A DNA stretch of 64,000 nucleotides, from assembly GCA_041633555.1 (NCBI GenBank), contig JBFKFZ010000009.1, positions 17,010-81,009 on the forward strand, written 5' to 3'. The notes beneath the pieces were generated by a model, which saw only the letters and a list, made by a program, of their open reading frames with translations, was not told the DNA's origin and searched no databases. Positions within the stretch are counted from its first letter, which is position 1; each line of letters opens with the position of its first letter. The stretch is from JAHEAO01 sp041633555 (lineage in GTDB: Bacteria > Pseudomonadota > Alphaproteobacteria > Rhodobacterales > Rhodobacteraceae). This document shows positions 17,128 through 25,673 of the stretch, in pieces. The position numbers and the translations under genes were made by a program.

Positions 17128-17426
17128 GCTGCTGTTTTTCCATCGGGACAGGTCCAAACGCAAGGGCTTGCCGCAGGCAGATACTTGCCATAGCGTTTGA
17201 AAGATCGATGTCGGAAATGAGTGGTTGTGCATCAGTTCTTGCGGGGCGGAAGCCCTGCTCGCCCGCAGGTAGCGCAGTTCTATCGGACTCCGAGTTCGCA
17301 GGAGCAGTGCCTCGGCGCCCGCCAACGGGACAACGATCCCGGCCGGCAGGCAAGATGGCGCAGGCGATGGGTTTGCCTGACGGAATCAAGGCCGGATAGG
17401 ACCGGTGCGAAATCAGGGGGGGCGAC
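17128..17426 (+). promoter_or_regulatory. 299-nt 5' region of gcvT, structured leader candidate
   Basis: Gene-free stretch between the divergent genes. Its gcvT-proximal half is rich in possible RNA structure: CGGGA/UCCCG (17326-17330 with 17337-17341), an 8-bp stem CAGGCAAG/UUUGCCUG (17347-17354 with 17372-17379, one G-U), and CUAUCGG near 17280 that can close with CCGGAUAG near 17391. A glycine riboswitch is common before gcvT, but the hallmark CCGAAGG and CUCUCAGG blocks are not recognisable, so I only call a structured leader. GGGGGG just before the start codon is the gcvT ribosome binding site. Confidence 0.35.
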
Positions 17427-18557
17427 ATGACCGATCTGAAACGAACGGCACTTTACAATCTACATATTGAACTCGGCGCCAAGATGGTGCCGTTCGCAGG
17501 CTATGAAATGCCGGTGCAATATCCGCTTGGCGTGATGAAGGAGCATCTGCATACCCGTGAAAAGGCCGGGCTCTTCGATGTCAGCCACATGGGTCAGGTC
17601 GTGCTTTGGCCGAAAAGCGGCAGCTATGCGGACGCGGCGCTTGCGTTGGAACAATTGGTTCCCGTGAACGTGCTCGACCTCGAGCCGATGCGGCAGCGCT
17701 ATGCGATGTTCACCAACAATGCGGGCGGCATCGAGGATGACCTTATGTTTGCCAATCTCAGCGATCGCATTTTCGTTGTTGTCAATGCTGCCTGCAAAGA
17801 GGCCGATATCGCGCACATGCAGAAACACCTCTCTGACAGCTGCAGGATTGAGGTGCTGACGGACCGTGCCCTGCTCGCCCTGCAAGGCCCTTTTGCCGAA
17901 GCGGCACTGGCGCAGCATGCGCCCGAAGTCGCGGCGATGAAGTTCATGGACGTGACCGCAGTCGCCGTTGATGGCGGCGATTGCGTGATTTCGCGCTCGG
18001 GCTATACCGGCGAAGACGGCTTTGAAATCTCGGTGCCTCAGAGTGATGTGGTGGCGCTGGCCCGCGCACTTCTGAACCATCCTGAGGTCGAACCTATCGG
18101 CCTCGGCGCGCGCGACAGTCTGCGCCTCGAAGCCGGGCTTTGCCTTTACGGCAATGATATTGACAGCACGACGAGCCCGGCCGAGGGGGCGCTGGAGTGG
18201 GCAATCCAGAAAGCCCGCCGCAAGAATGGTGAAAGGGCAGGGGGTTTTCCCGGCGCGGACCGCGTCCTTGAGGAACTGGAAAGCGGCGCCAAGCGACGCC
18301 GCGTCGGCATCCTGCCCGACGGCCGCGCGCCGATGCGCGAGGGGACAGTGCTTTTTGCCTCTGACAGCGGGGGCGACCCGATCGGCAAGGTCACGTCCGG
18401 CGCCTTCGGACCGACCATCGAACGCCCAATGTCGATGGGCTATGTCGGTATTGACCACGCCGCCCACGGCACGCAGATTTACGGTGAAGTGCGCGGGAAG
18501 CGGATGCCTGCGACGGTCGCGCCGATGCCGTTCAGAGCGTCTACATTCAAACGTTAA
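17427..18557 (+). CDS. gcvT: aminomethyltransferase, glycine cleavage T protein
   Basis: T protein of the glycine cleavage system: transfers the methylene group from aminomethyl-lipoyl GcvH to tetrahydrofolate, releasing ammonia. The 376-residue protein has the N-terminal folate-binding fold (VPFAGYEMPVQYP, then FDVSHMGQ), the RSGYTGEDGFEIS block and a C-terminal beta-barrel domain (about 280-370). Length is normal. It is the first gene of gcvT-gcvH-gcvP, with gcvH starting 15 nt downstream. A structured 5' leader may control the operon. Confidence 0.96.
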   Translation: MTDLKRTALYNLHIELGAKMVPFAGYEMPVQYPLGVMKEHLHTREKAGLFDVSHMGQVVLWPKSGSYADAALALEQLVPVNVLDLEPMRQRYAMFTNNAGGIEDDLMFANLSDRIFVVVNAACKEADIAHMQKHLSDSCRIEVLTDRALLALQGPFAEAALAQHAPEVAAMKFMDVTAVAVDGGDCVISRSGYTGEDGFEISVPQSDVVALARALLNHPEVEPIGLGARDSLRLEAGLCLYGNDIDSTTSPAEGALEWAIQKARRKNGERAGGFPGADRVLEELESGAKRRRVGILPDGRAPMREGTVLFASDSGGDPIGKVTSGAFGPTIERPMSMGYVGIDHAAHGTQIYGEVRGKRMPATVAPMPFRASTFKR

Positions 18558-18572
18558 GACAGGGATCAAACG

Positions 18573-18932
18573 ATGAAATATACCGAAGAACACGAATGGC
18601 TGCGCGTCGAGGACGATCTGGTCGTGGTTGGCATCACCGGCCATGCCAGCGAGCAGCTGGGCGACATCGTCTTCGTCGAACTGCCAGAGGTCGGCTCCAC
18701 CGTGACCAAGGATGACGAGGTCGTGGTGATCGAAAGCGTCAAGGCCGCATCCGACATCCTCGCGCCGCTCGATGGCGAAATCGTCGAGGTCAACGAGCCG
18801 CTGGTCGATAATCCCGCCATGGTGAACGAAGATCCCACCGGCGACGGCTGGTTTTTCAAGCTCAAGGTCGAGGATCTGTCGGCCGTCGATGACTACATGG
18901 ACGAGAACGAATACAATGAGATGATCGGCTGA
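18573..18932 (+). CDS. gcvH: glycine cleavage system H protein
   Basis: Lipoyl carrier protein that shuttles the aminomethyl group between GcvP, GcvT and the lipoamide dehydrogenase. The protein has 119 residues and the lipoylation motif ESVKAASDI with Lys57 as the modified residue. It lies between gcvT and gcvP. The sequence is acidic, as usual for the family. Confidence 0.97.
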   Translation: MKYTEEHEWLRVEDDLVVVGITGHASEQLGDIVFVELPEVGSTVTKDDEVVVIESVKAASDILAPLDGEIVEVNEPLVDNPAMVNEDPTGDGWFFKLKVEDLSAVDDYMDENEYNEMIG

Positions 18933-18942
18933 CACAGCCTGC

Positions 18943-18960
18943 CCCGGACCCTGTTCCGGG
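18943..18960 (+). repeat. intercistronic hairpin between gcvH and gcvP
   Basis: CCCGGA (18943-18948) pairs with TCCGGG (18955-18960) around a CCCTGT loop in the 64-nt gap. There is no U-tract, so it more likely affects mRNA processing or stability than termination. Confidence 0.35.
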
Positions 18961-18996
18961 ACCTCGCCTCCTGATCCAATTCTCCGGAGACCTCCG

Positions 18997-21849
18997 ATGC
19001 CCTTCACGCCTACCGACTATCTGCCTTACGATTTTGCCAATCGACGCCATATCGGGCCCTCGCCGTCCGAGATACAGGAAATGCTCGACCTGTTGGGCGT
19101 GAAGGATCTTGACGAGCTGATCGATCAGACCGTCCCGAAAAGCATCCGCCAGAAGGAGCCACTGGAATTCGGAAAGCCGAAATCAGAGCGCGAACTGATT
19201 TGGCACATGCGGCAAGTCGCATTGAAGAACAAAGTCTTCACGACGATGATCGGGCAGGGTTTTCACGGCACCGTGACGCCGCCCGCGATCCAGCGCAATA
19301 TCCTTGAAAATCCCGCTTGGTACACCGCTTACACGCCCTACCAGCCGGAAATCAGTCAGGGCCGGCTCGAGGCGCTGCTGAATTACCAGACGATGGTCTG
19401 CGACCTCAGCGGGCTCGATGTCGCCAACGCTTCGCTGCTGGACGAGGCGACCGCCGCAGCCGAGGCCATGACGATGGCCGAGCGTGTGGCCAAGTCCAAG
19501 GCCAAGGGCTTTTTCGTCGATGAGAACTGCCACCCGCAGAACATCGCGGTGATCCAGACCCGCGCCGCGCCACTCGGGATCGAGGTGATCGTCGGCGATC
19601 CGACGAAAATCGATACCTCACAGGTCTTTGCCGCGATCTTTCAGTATCCGGGAACTTACGGAAACCTGACCGACTTCACGCCGCACATCGCAAAGCTGCA
19701 CGAATCCGGCGCCATCGGCATCGTCATTGCTGATCCGCTGATGCTGACCCTACTCAGGGAGCCTGGGGCCATGGGGGCAGATATCGCCGTCGGCTCGACG
19801 CAGCGATTCGGCGTTCCGATGGGGTATGGCGGCCCGTGCGCGGCTTATATGGCATGCAAGGACGCCTACAAGCGAAACATGCCCGGCCGTATCGTTGGGG
19901 TCTCGATCGACGCGCGCGGAAACAAGGCCTACCGCCTCTCCCTGCAGACCCGCGAACAGCATATCCGCCGCGAAAAAGCCACCTCGAACGTCTGCACCGC
20001 GCAGGCGCTTCTGGCCGTCATGGCGAGCTTTTACGCCGTCTTCCATGGACCCGAAGGCCTCAAGGCCATCGCCCAACGAATCCACCGCAAGACTGACCGG
20101 CTGGCGCGCGGACTGGAGGCTGGCGGTTACAAGGTCGAGCCCGAGTTCTTCTTCGACACCTTCACCGTCGAGGTTGGCAGCCTGCAGGGTGTCATCCTCG
20201 CGGCCGGCCGGGCCGAGAAGATCAACTTCCGCAAGGTCGGCGACACCAGGATCGGTATCACGCTTGACGAGACGGTACGCCCCGCCACGCTCGAAGCCGT
20301 CTGGCGCGCTTTCGGCCTGTCGCAATCGCGCGATGACTTTGCCGCCGATTATCACCGCGTTCCAGCGGACCTTGTCCGCGAGACAGACTATCTCTCTCAT
20401 CCCGTCTTCCACATGAACCGTGCCGAGACCGAGATGATGCGCTACATGCGCCGCCTTTCCGACCGCGATCTCGCGCTCGACCGGGCCATGATCCCACTGG
20501 GCTCCTGCACGATGAAACTGAATGCGGCGGCCGAGATGATGCCGATTACTTGGCCGGATTTCTCGAATATCCATCCTTTCGCACCGGCAGAGCAGACCGA
20601 GGGCTACGCCGAGCTACTGGAGGACCTGTCGGCCAAGCTCTGCACGATCACCGGTTATGACAAGATGTCGCTGCAGCCCAATTCGGGGGCGCAGGGTGAA
20701 TATGCGGGTCTGCTGACAATCTCCGCCTATCACCGCTCGCGCGGCGATACCGGGCGCAATATCTGCCTGATCCCGGTATCGGCGCACGGCACCAACCCGG
20801 CTTCGGCGCAAATGGCGGGCATGAAAGTCTTGGTCGTCAAATCTGCCGCGAACGGAGATATCGACCTCGAGGATTTTCGTACCAAGGCGGAAGCGGCCGG
20901 TGACAACCTTGCCGCTTGCATGGTCACCTACCCTTCGACCCACGGTGTCTTCGAGGAGACCGTGCGCGAAGTCTGCGAAATCACCCACAAGCATGGCGGT
21001 CAGGTTTATCTCGATGGTGCCAACATGAACGCCATGGTCGGGCTGTCGAAACCCGGAGAGCTTGGGTCCGACGTGTCGCATCTGAACCTGCACAAGACCT
21101 TCTGCATTCCGCATGGCGGAGGCGGCCCGGGCATGGGTCCCATAGGCGTCAAGGCGCATCTGGCGCCTTTCCTGCCCGGCCATCCTGAAACCGGTGGCCG
21201 CGAGGGTCCCGTCTCCTCCACGCCCTACGGATCGGCCTCGATCCTGCCGATCTCTTGGGCCTACATCCTGATGATGGGCGGGCAGGGGCTGACTCAAGCA
21301 ACAAAGATCGCGATCCTGAACGCCAACTACATCGCCAAGCGGCTGGAGGGGGCGTATGAGGTTCTGTTCAAGGGGCGTAACAGTCGCGTCGCTCATGAAT
21401 GTATCCTTGATACCCGTCCGTTCGAGGATTCGGCCCACATCACCGTCGATGATATCGCCAAGCGCCTGATCGATAACGGCTTTCACGCGCCGACGATGAG
21501 TTGGCCGGTGGCGGGTACTTTGATGGTCGAACCGACTGAATCCGAGACCAAAGCCGAGCTCGACCGTTTCTGTGACGCCATGCTCTCTATTCGGGCCGAG
21601 ATCGACGCCATCGAAAAGGGCGATCTCGATCCGCAGAACAACCCGCTGAAGAATGCGCCGCACACTGTCGAGGATCTCGTCGGAGATTGGGACCGTCCCT
21701 ATACCCGCGAGCAGGCCTGCTACCCGAAAGGCGCGTTCCGTGTCGACAAATACTGGCCCCCGGTCAATCGCGTCGACAACGTGCATGGCGATCGCAACCT
21801 GATCTGCACCTGCCCGCCATTGGAGGATTACCAGGAGGCGGCGGAGTAG
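18997..21849 (+). CDS. gcvP: glycine dehydrogenase (decarboxylating), P protein
   Basis: PLP-dependent P protein of the glycine cleavage system: decarboxylates glycine and loads the aminomethyl group on GcvH. The 950-residue single-chain form is the fused type seen in proteobacteria and eukaryotes. The pyridoxal-phosphate lysine is Lys700 in the context NLHKTFCIPHGGGGPG. Both halves of the pseudo-dimeric P protein fold are recognisable. GGAG lies seven bases upstream of the ATG. Confidence 0.97.
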   Translation: MPFTPTDYLPYDFANRRHIGPSPSEIQEMLDLLGVKDLDELIDQTVPKSIRQKEPLEFGKPKSERELIWHMRQVALKNKVFTTMIGQGFHGTVTPPAIQRNILENPAWYTAYTPYQPEISQGRLEALLNYQTMVCDLSGLDVANASLLDEATAAAEAMTMAERVAKSKAKGFFVDENCHPQNIAVIQTRAAPLGIEVIVGDPTKIDTSQVFAAIFQYPGTYGNLTDFTPHIAKLHESGAIGIVIADPLMLTLLREPGAMGADIAVGSTQRFGVPMGYGGPCAAYMACKDAYKRNMPGRIVGVSIDARGNKAYRLSLQTREQHIRREKATSNVCTAQALLAVMASFYAVFHGPEGLKAIAQRIHRKTDRLARGLEAGGYKVEPEFFFDTFTVEVGSLQGVILAAGRAEKINFRKVGDTRIGITLDETVRPATLEAVWRAFGLSQSRDDFAADYHRVPADLVRETDYLSHPVFHMNRAETEMMRYMRRLSDRDLALDRAMIPLGSCTMKLNAAAEMMPITWPDFSNIHPFAPAEQTEGYAELLEDLSAKLCTITGYDKMSLQPNSGAQGEYAGLLTISAYHRSRGDTGRNICLIPVSAHGTNPASAQMAGMKVLVVKSAANGDIDLEDFRTKAEAAGDNLAACMVTYPSTHGVFEETVREVCEITHKHGGQVYLDGANMNAMVGLSKPGELGSDVSHLNLHKTFCIPHGGGGPGMGPIGVKAHLAPFLPGHPETGGREGPVSSTPYGSASILPISWAYILMMGGQGLTQATKIAILNANYIAKRLEGAYEVLFKGRNSRVAHECILDTRPFEDSAHITVDDIAKRLIDNGFHAPTMSWPVAGTLMVEPTESETKAELDRFCDAMLSIRAEIDAIEKGDLDPQNNPLKNAPHTVEDLVGDWDRPYTREQACYPKGAFRVDKYWPPVNRVDNVHGDRNLICTCPPLEDYQEAAE

Positions 21850-21985
21850 TGAGGGGCTCGTCAGCCGGACGTCAACGCGCTCATTGGTCTGAGGGGCAGT
21901 TTCCCGGCCCCTGGTGAAATGGCGTTCCTCGTCTCGCATGAGTTTTGCGCTCGCACCGGTCCCGATTTGGGACTATGCGGACCGA

Positions 21986-23215
21986 ATGCGCATTGTGGGA
22001 ACCGATACAGCCCATGACATGCCGGTCTGGAGGCGGCCGGTGTCTTTGCTGTTGTTGTTCGCCTTCGCCATGCCGATCTCGTTCAACACGTGGTCCGCGC
22101 TCCTGAACAACTTCGTCATCGAGTCGGCGGGCTTTACCGGTGTCGAAATCGGCTGGCTGCACACGGTCCGAGAGATCCCGGGCTTTCTGGCCGTTGGCGT
22201 CATTGCCCTTATCATCTTTATCCGAGAGCAGGTTCTCGGGCTCGTCTCGCTTCTGATGCTGGGCGCCGCGTCCGCCGTGACCGCATGGTTTCCCTCCTTT
22301 GCCGGGCTCTTGACGGTCACGATGATTTCGTCGATCGGTTTCCATTACTTCGAGACGGTCAACCAGTCGCTGCAGCTTCAGTGGATCGAGAAGGCGCGCG
22401 CGCCGCAGGTGCTGGGCTGGATCGTCGGTGTCGGATCGGCGGCTTCGCTCTTGTCCTACGGCCTGCTGGTGGCGACCTGGAAAGCCTTCGATCTGTCTTA
22501 CAATTTTGTCTATCTCGTCTCCGGCGGCTTCACGGCGCTGGTCGCGGTATTCTGTTTCTTCGCCTATCCGCAGTTCGAGGCGCCGACCCCGCAACTGAAG
22601 ACCTTCGTTCTGCGGCGCCGGTACTGGCTCTACTACGCGTTGCAGTTCATGTCGGGCGCGCGGCGGCAGATATTCGTGGTTTTCGCCGCCTTCATGATGG
22701 TCGAGCGGTTCGGCTTCGAGGTGCATGAAGTGACCGCGCTGTTCCTGATCAACTTCCTCGCCAACATGGTCTTTGCCCCGATCATGGGGCATGCGGTCGC
22801 CCGCTGGGGAGAGCGCCGGGCGCTCTGCTTCGAATATGTCGGCCTGATCCTAGTTTTTCTGTCCTATGGCGGAATCTACTATTTCGGATGGGGCGTGGCG
22901 CTCGCCGCCGCGCTCTATGTCCTTGATCACCTGTTCTTCGCCCTGGCTTTCGCGCTCAAGACCTATTTCCAGAAGATAGCCGATCCGCGGGATATTGCTC
23001 CGACTGCTGCTGTTTCCTTCACGATCAACCATATAGCGGCAGTCTTTCTGCCGGTGCTTCTGGGTTACCTGTGGGTCACTTCACCTGGTGCTGTGTTCTT
23101 GCTGGCCGCCGCCATGGCCGCAGGCTCCCTGTCGCTGGCCTTGTTGATTCCGAGGCATCCGGAGCCGGGCAACGAAACCCTGTTCTCGCGGTTTGCAGCC
23201 GCCGCCGCTGAGTAA
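21986..23215 (+). CDS. major facilitator superfamily transporter
   Basis: Polytopic inner-membrane protein of about 409 residues with about 12 hydrophobic segments in two halves and a short cytosolic Arg-rich link (FVLRRRYWLYY) in the middle, as in MFS carriers. The second half contains ARWGERRAL, similar to the MFS loop 2-3/8-9 motif. No substrate can be inferred; the gene sits between gcvP and prmA on the same strand. The start is uncertain: in-frame GTG 21914, ATG 21938 and ATG 22019 are alternatives and none has a clear ribosome binding site. Before it (21893-21911) is a short GC hairpin without a U-tract. Confidence 0.75.
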   Translation: MRIVGTDTAHDMPVWRRPVSLLLLFAFAMPISFNTWSALLNNFVIESAGFTGVEIGWLHTVREIPGFLAVGVIALIIFIREQVLGLVSLLMLGAASAVTAWFPSFAGLLTVTMISSIGFHYFETVNQSLQLQWIEKARAPQVLGWIVGVGSAASLLSYGLLVATWKAFDLSYNFVYLVSGGFTALVAVFCFFAYPQFEAPTPQLKTFVLRRRYWLYYALQFMSGARRQIFVVFAAFMMVERFGFEVHEVTALFLINFLANMVFAPIMGHAVARWGERRALCFEYVGLILVFLSYGGIYYFGWGVALAAALYVLDHLFFALAFALKTYFQKIADPRDIAPTAAVSFTINHIAAVFLPVLLGYLWVTSPGAVFLLAAAMAAGSLSLALLIPRHPEPGNETLFSRFAAAAAE

Positions 23216-23236
23216 TGGGTCAGACCGGAGCATTTC

Positions 23237-24112
23237 ATGTCGACATATTCCGCCCTCACAACGCTCGCCGGACAGGATCCGGCAAATGCACTGGCAGAGG
23301 CCATGGAGAGGCTGGACCCTGAGCCTTCGGGGGTCGGGGTCTTCGAGATCGAGGATGGATCTGGGCTGTGGGAGGTCGGCGGCTATTTCACCGAGCCGCC
23401 AGATCAGGCCGGGCTGGCGCTGCTTGCGGTTCTGTATGACGCCCGGCCTTTCGTGATTTCGGAACTGCCAGAGATCGACTGGGTAGCACAGGTCAAGCGA
23501 GAGCTTTCGCCGGTCGAGGCGGGGCGCTTCTTCGTTTACGGCAGTCACGATGCCGACAAGGTGCCCGAAGGCAGCGTTCCTCTGCTGATCGAGGCCGCGA
23601 TGGCGTTCGGGACCGGACATCACGGAACCACGCTTGGCTGTCTGAGGGCGCTGGAGCGGCTGGTGCAGCAGGGCTTCCTTGCGCGGGCGGCCGTCGATAT
23701 CGGCTGTGGCACCGCGGTCCTAGCGATGGCTGTGGCCAGTGTCTTTCCCGGAACTGTGCTGGCGTGCGACATGGATACTGTCGCGGTAGAGGTTGCCACT
23801 GCGAACGTCATGGCGAATGGCTTGACGGGTCGGGTCCGCTGCATAGAATCGACCGGGTTCGATCATGAGGAATTGCAGGGCTCCGACCGCTTCGACCTGA
23901 TCTTTGCCAATATCCTCAAGGGTCCGCTGATCGACCTGGCGCCCCGGATGGCTTATTCTTCCGCCCCCGGGGGATTCGTTATCCTATCGGGGATTCTCAA
24001 CCAGCAGGCCAACGAGGTTCTGTCTGCTTATTGCGAGCTTGGATACAGTCTGGCGCACCGTGAAGAGATTGTTGAGTGGACGACGCTGATGCTGCGCCGA
24101 ATGGAAAGCTAA
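23237..24112 (+). CDS. prmA: ribosomal protein L11 methyltransferase
   Basis: SAM-dependent methyltransferase that trimethylates ribosomal protein L11. The 291-residue protein has an N-terminal substrate-recognition domain (about 1-85) and a class I methyltransferase domain with AFGTGHHGTT, the SAM-binding VDIGCGTAVLAMA motif, and the ANILKGPL block corresponding to the NPxL-like motif of the PrmA family. GGAG lies seven bases before the ATG. It follows the MFS gene by 21 nt. Confidence 0.92.
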   Translation: MSTYSALTTLAGQDPANALAEAMERLDPEPSGVGVFEIEDGSGLWEVGGYFTEPPDQAGLALLAVLYDARPFVISELPEIDWVAQVKRELSPVEAGRFFVYGSHDADKVPEGSVPLLIEAAMAFGTGHHGTTLGCLRALERLVQQGFLARAAVDIGCGTAVLAMAVASVFPGTVLACDMDTVAVEVATANVMANGLTGRVRCIESTGFDHEELQGSDRFDLIFANILKGPLIDLAPRMAYSSAPGGFVILSGILNQQANEVLSAYCELGYSLAHREEIVEWTTLMLRRMES

Positions 24113-24212
24113 TGTCTTGAATCTGGGCGATGATGAGTGCGATTGCCTTAATGCAGCCACATTTCGTGGGCTAGATGGTCTGATTGGTGGGGGCCAGGAC
24201 TCCGAGGCTGCA

Positions 24213-24560
24213 ATGGCGGATGCAAAGCAAATCGAATTTGGTCAGCGTTTGAGGCGCATCGACAGACATCACAAAAAGCTGGCGCGGGGATATATCACGT
24301 CGATCAACCATGATGGTCTGATCGTGGCGCGGCCGCGCCGGCGGACATCTCTGTTTCCTCTGCGTGGCCTGTTCCTGTGCCTGTTGACCCTCCTGGCCTT
24401 CAAAGGGTTCCTCTACGCCCACCTCGGCCCAACATCGTATGGTGAACGGGTCGCCCTCCTGCAAAGTGGGACCATCGTTGAAAACATGGGAGCCTACGCG
24501 ATGAAGGCGGATCCGGTAACTGTCTGGATCGCCGAGCAGATGGCACCGTATCTGCGCTGA
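24213..24560 (+). CDS. hypothetical single-pass membrane protein
   Basis: A 115-residue protein not assigned to a family. The N-terminal part is basic and cytosol-like (RLRRIDRHHKKLARGY), one hydrophobic segment spans about residues 51-70 (LFLCLLTLLAFKGFLYA), and the C-terminal 45 residues would be periplasmic. The ATG at 24213 is preceded by GAGG; a TTG at 24117 in the same frame is less likely. It lies 100 nt after prmA and is followed by a strong terminator, so it is probably the last gene of the gcv-prmA unit or has its own promoter. No function is inferred. Confidence 0.6.
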   Translation: MADAKQIEFGQRLRRIDRHHKKLARGYITSINHDGLIVARPRRRTSLFPLRGLFLCLLTLLAFKGFLYAHLGPTSYGERVALLQSGTIVENMGAYAMKADPVTVWIAEQMAPYLR

Positions 24561-24598
24561 ATTCCGTCAGCCCCAGACAGTTTCCTCCATACGAACAA

Positions 24599-24633
24599 GG
24601 GCCGCACCCGATAGGTGCGGCCCGTTCTTCTTT
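24599..24633 (+). terminator. rho-independent terminator
   Basis: A 10-bp perfect GC-rich stem (24599-24608 with 24614-24623) with a 5-base CGATA loop is followed by GTTCTTCTTT. It ends the plus-strand transcript 38 nt after the small membrane protein gene. It lies just past the stop of the convergent DUF1127 gene and may serve both directions, although the minus-side tail is less U-rich. Confidence 0.8.
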
Positions 24634-24650
24634 CACGATCCCGGGGGCGA

Positions 24651-24839
24651 TCAGCGAGTGATCTCTTCCAAATCGCCGCGGCACAGGCCGATATCGTCGA
24701 GTTCGCGATCAGTCAGCGTCGACAGGGCTTTGCGCGTCACCCGGTTATCATTCCAGGCGATCAGCGCATTGATTGCAGAGAGGATGAAACCGCCAGAATG
24801 GGCGGAATGCACCTGGCGACTGGCATCGATTGTGGTCAT
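24651..24839 (-). CDS. DUF1127 family small protein
   Basis: A 62-residue protein ending in the DUF1127 (YjiS-like) signature LSTLTDRELDDIGLCRGDLEE. DUF1127 proteins are short, basic-to-amphipathic proteins abundant in Rhodobacterales and Rhizobiales; one in Rhodobacter sphaeroides (CcaF1) is an RNA-binding protein linked to stress responses. The ATG at 24839 has AAGGA nine bases upstream; an upstream in-frame extension is unlikely. A sigma-32-like promoter lies about 60-85 nt upstream. The N-terminal 20 residues are polar and less conserved. Confidence 0.85.
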   Translation of the reverse strand: MTTIDASRQVHSAHSGGFILSAINALIAWNDNRVTRKALSTLTDRELDDIGLCRGDLEEITR

Positions 24840-25166
24840 TTCGGTGGTCCTTGAAACAGGGTTTGATCGGTTGCGCTCGTCGGCGCTTGGTCGCGCAAAT
24901 AGGCGGGGCTCTTCGTGCAATCAAGCTCGATTTTTGCATGGCGCCCATGCATCGGCTGCATACCGACTTTTGTTCGTTAACCCTATGGCAAGGTGTATGA
25001 AATCGGGACAGAGAGATGTCGTCAACAGATCGAGAAATGGCGATTTCAGATCGTTTCGGCACCACGGCCGGCCGGATTGCGGCGGAAGCTCGTCGGCACG
25101 CGAGCACTAGCGGATGTTCGCGTTTCGTGCTAATCGACAAAAAAACAACAAGAGCAGGGCAATCGG
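24840..25166. other. 327-nt divergent intergenic region
   Basis: Regulatory region between the DUF1127 gene and ruvC. It holds the RpoH-like promoter above and a 7-bp inverted repeat TGCATGG-CGC-CCATGCA at 24935-24951 that could be an operator for either gene. It also has an AT-rich stretch at 24960-25010 that may contain the ruvC promoter. A short overlapping frame from 25016 runs into ruvC in another phase and is not considered a gene. Confidence 0.4.
24897..24925 (-). promoter_or_regulatory. candidate RpoH-type promoter of the DUF1127 gene
   Basis: On the minus strand CTTG (24925-24922) and CCTATTT (24903-24897) are separated by 18 bases, close to the alphaproteobacterial heat-shock sigma factor pattern CTTG-N17-CYTATNT. 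Stress-induced DUF1127 genes make this plausible. The spacing is one base longer than the consensus I recall. Confidence 0.35.
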
Positions 25167-25673
25167 ATGCGCGTTTTGGGGATCGACCCTGGCCTACGGA
25201 ACCTCGGCTGGGGCCTGATCGACATCGACGGGTCGCGACTGACCCATGTCGCCAACGGCATCTGCCATTCTGAAGGCGACGATCTTGCGTCGCGGCTTCT
25301 GAGCCTTCATCAGCAATTGACTTCCGTGGTCCTGCAATATGCGCCGCAGATGGCGGCGGTAGAACAGACATTCGTCAACAAGGACGGCGCCGGGACGCTG
25401 AAGCTCGGCCAGGCGCGCGGGATCGCGATGCTTGTGCCGGCACAGGCGAGTATTCCTGTCGGCGAATATGCCCCCAACAGCGTCAAGAAGGCGGTCGTTG
25501 GTGTTGGACATGCCGACAAGAAGCAGATCCTTCACATGGTCAGGCTGCAACTGCCGGGGGTCGAGATCGCCGGACCGGATGCGGCAGATGCGCTGGCCAT
25601 CGCGATCTGTCATTCTTACCACGCGCGATCCACCGGTCGGCTTGCGGCAGCGTTGAAGAGGGCCTCCGCATGA
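25167..25673 (+). CDS. ruvC: Holliday junction endonuclease RuvC
   Basis: Dimeric resolvase that cleaves Holliday junctions in recombinational repair. The 168-residue protein has the RNase H-like acidic residues in GIDPG (Asp7), AAVEQTF (Glu) and the C-terminal GPDAADALAIA (Asp). The last 4 nt overlap the ruvA start, giving a ruvC-ruvA-ruvB operon. Size is normal. Confidence 0.97.
   Translation: MRVLGIDPGLRNLGWGLIDIDGSRLTHVANGICHSEGDDLASRLLSLHQQLTSVVLQYAPQMAAVEQTFVNKDGAGTLKLGQARGIAMLVPAQASIPVGEYAPNSVKKAVVGVGHADKKQILHMVRLQLPGVEIAGPDAADALAIAICHSYHARSTGRLAAALKRASA

Noticed and set aside
17280..17400. Glycine riboswitch before gcvT
   Set aside because: The conserved aptamer blocks are not recognisable, so it is listed only as a structured leader to be tested.
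17460..19007. Minus-strand open frame of 515 codons across gcvT and gcvH
   Set aside because: It is antisense to two clear enzymes, crosses their intergenic gap and has no recognisable domain; typical of GC-rich codon shadowing.
24651..24839. CcsR-type small RNA genes downstream of the DUF1127 gene, as known in Rhodobacter sphaeroides
   Set aside because: No repeated hairpins with a CCUCCUCC loop are present; the gene is followed only by the shared terminator.
25016..25273. Plus-strand 85-codon frame just before and inside ruvC
   Set aside because: It overlaps ruvC by more than 100 nt in another frame, ends in basic shadow-like sequence and has only a weak ribosome binding site.
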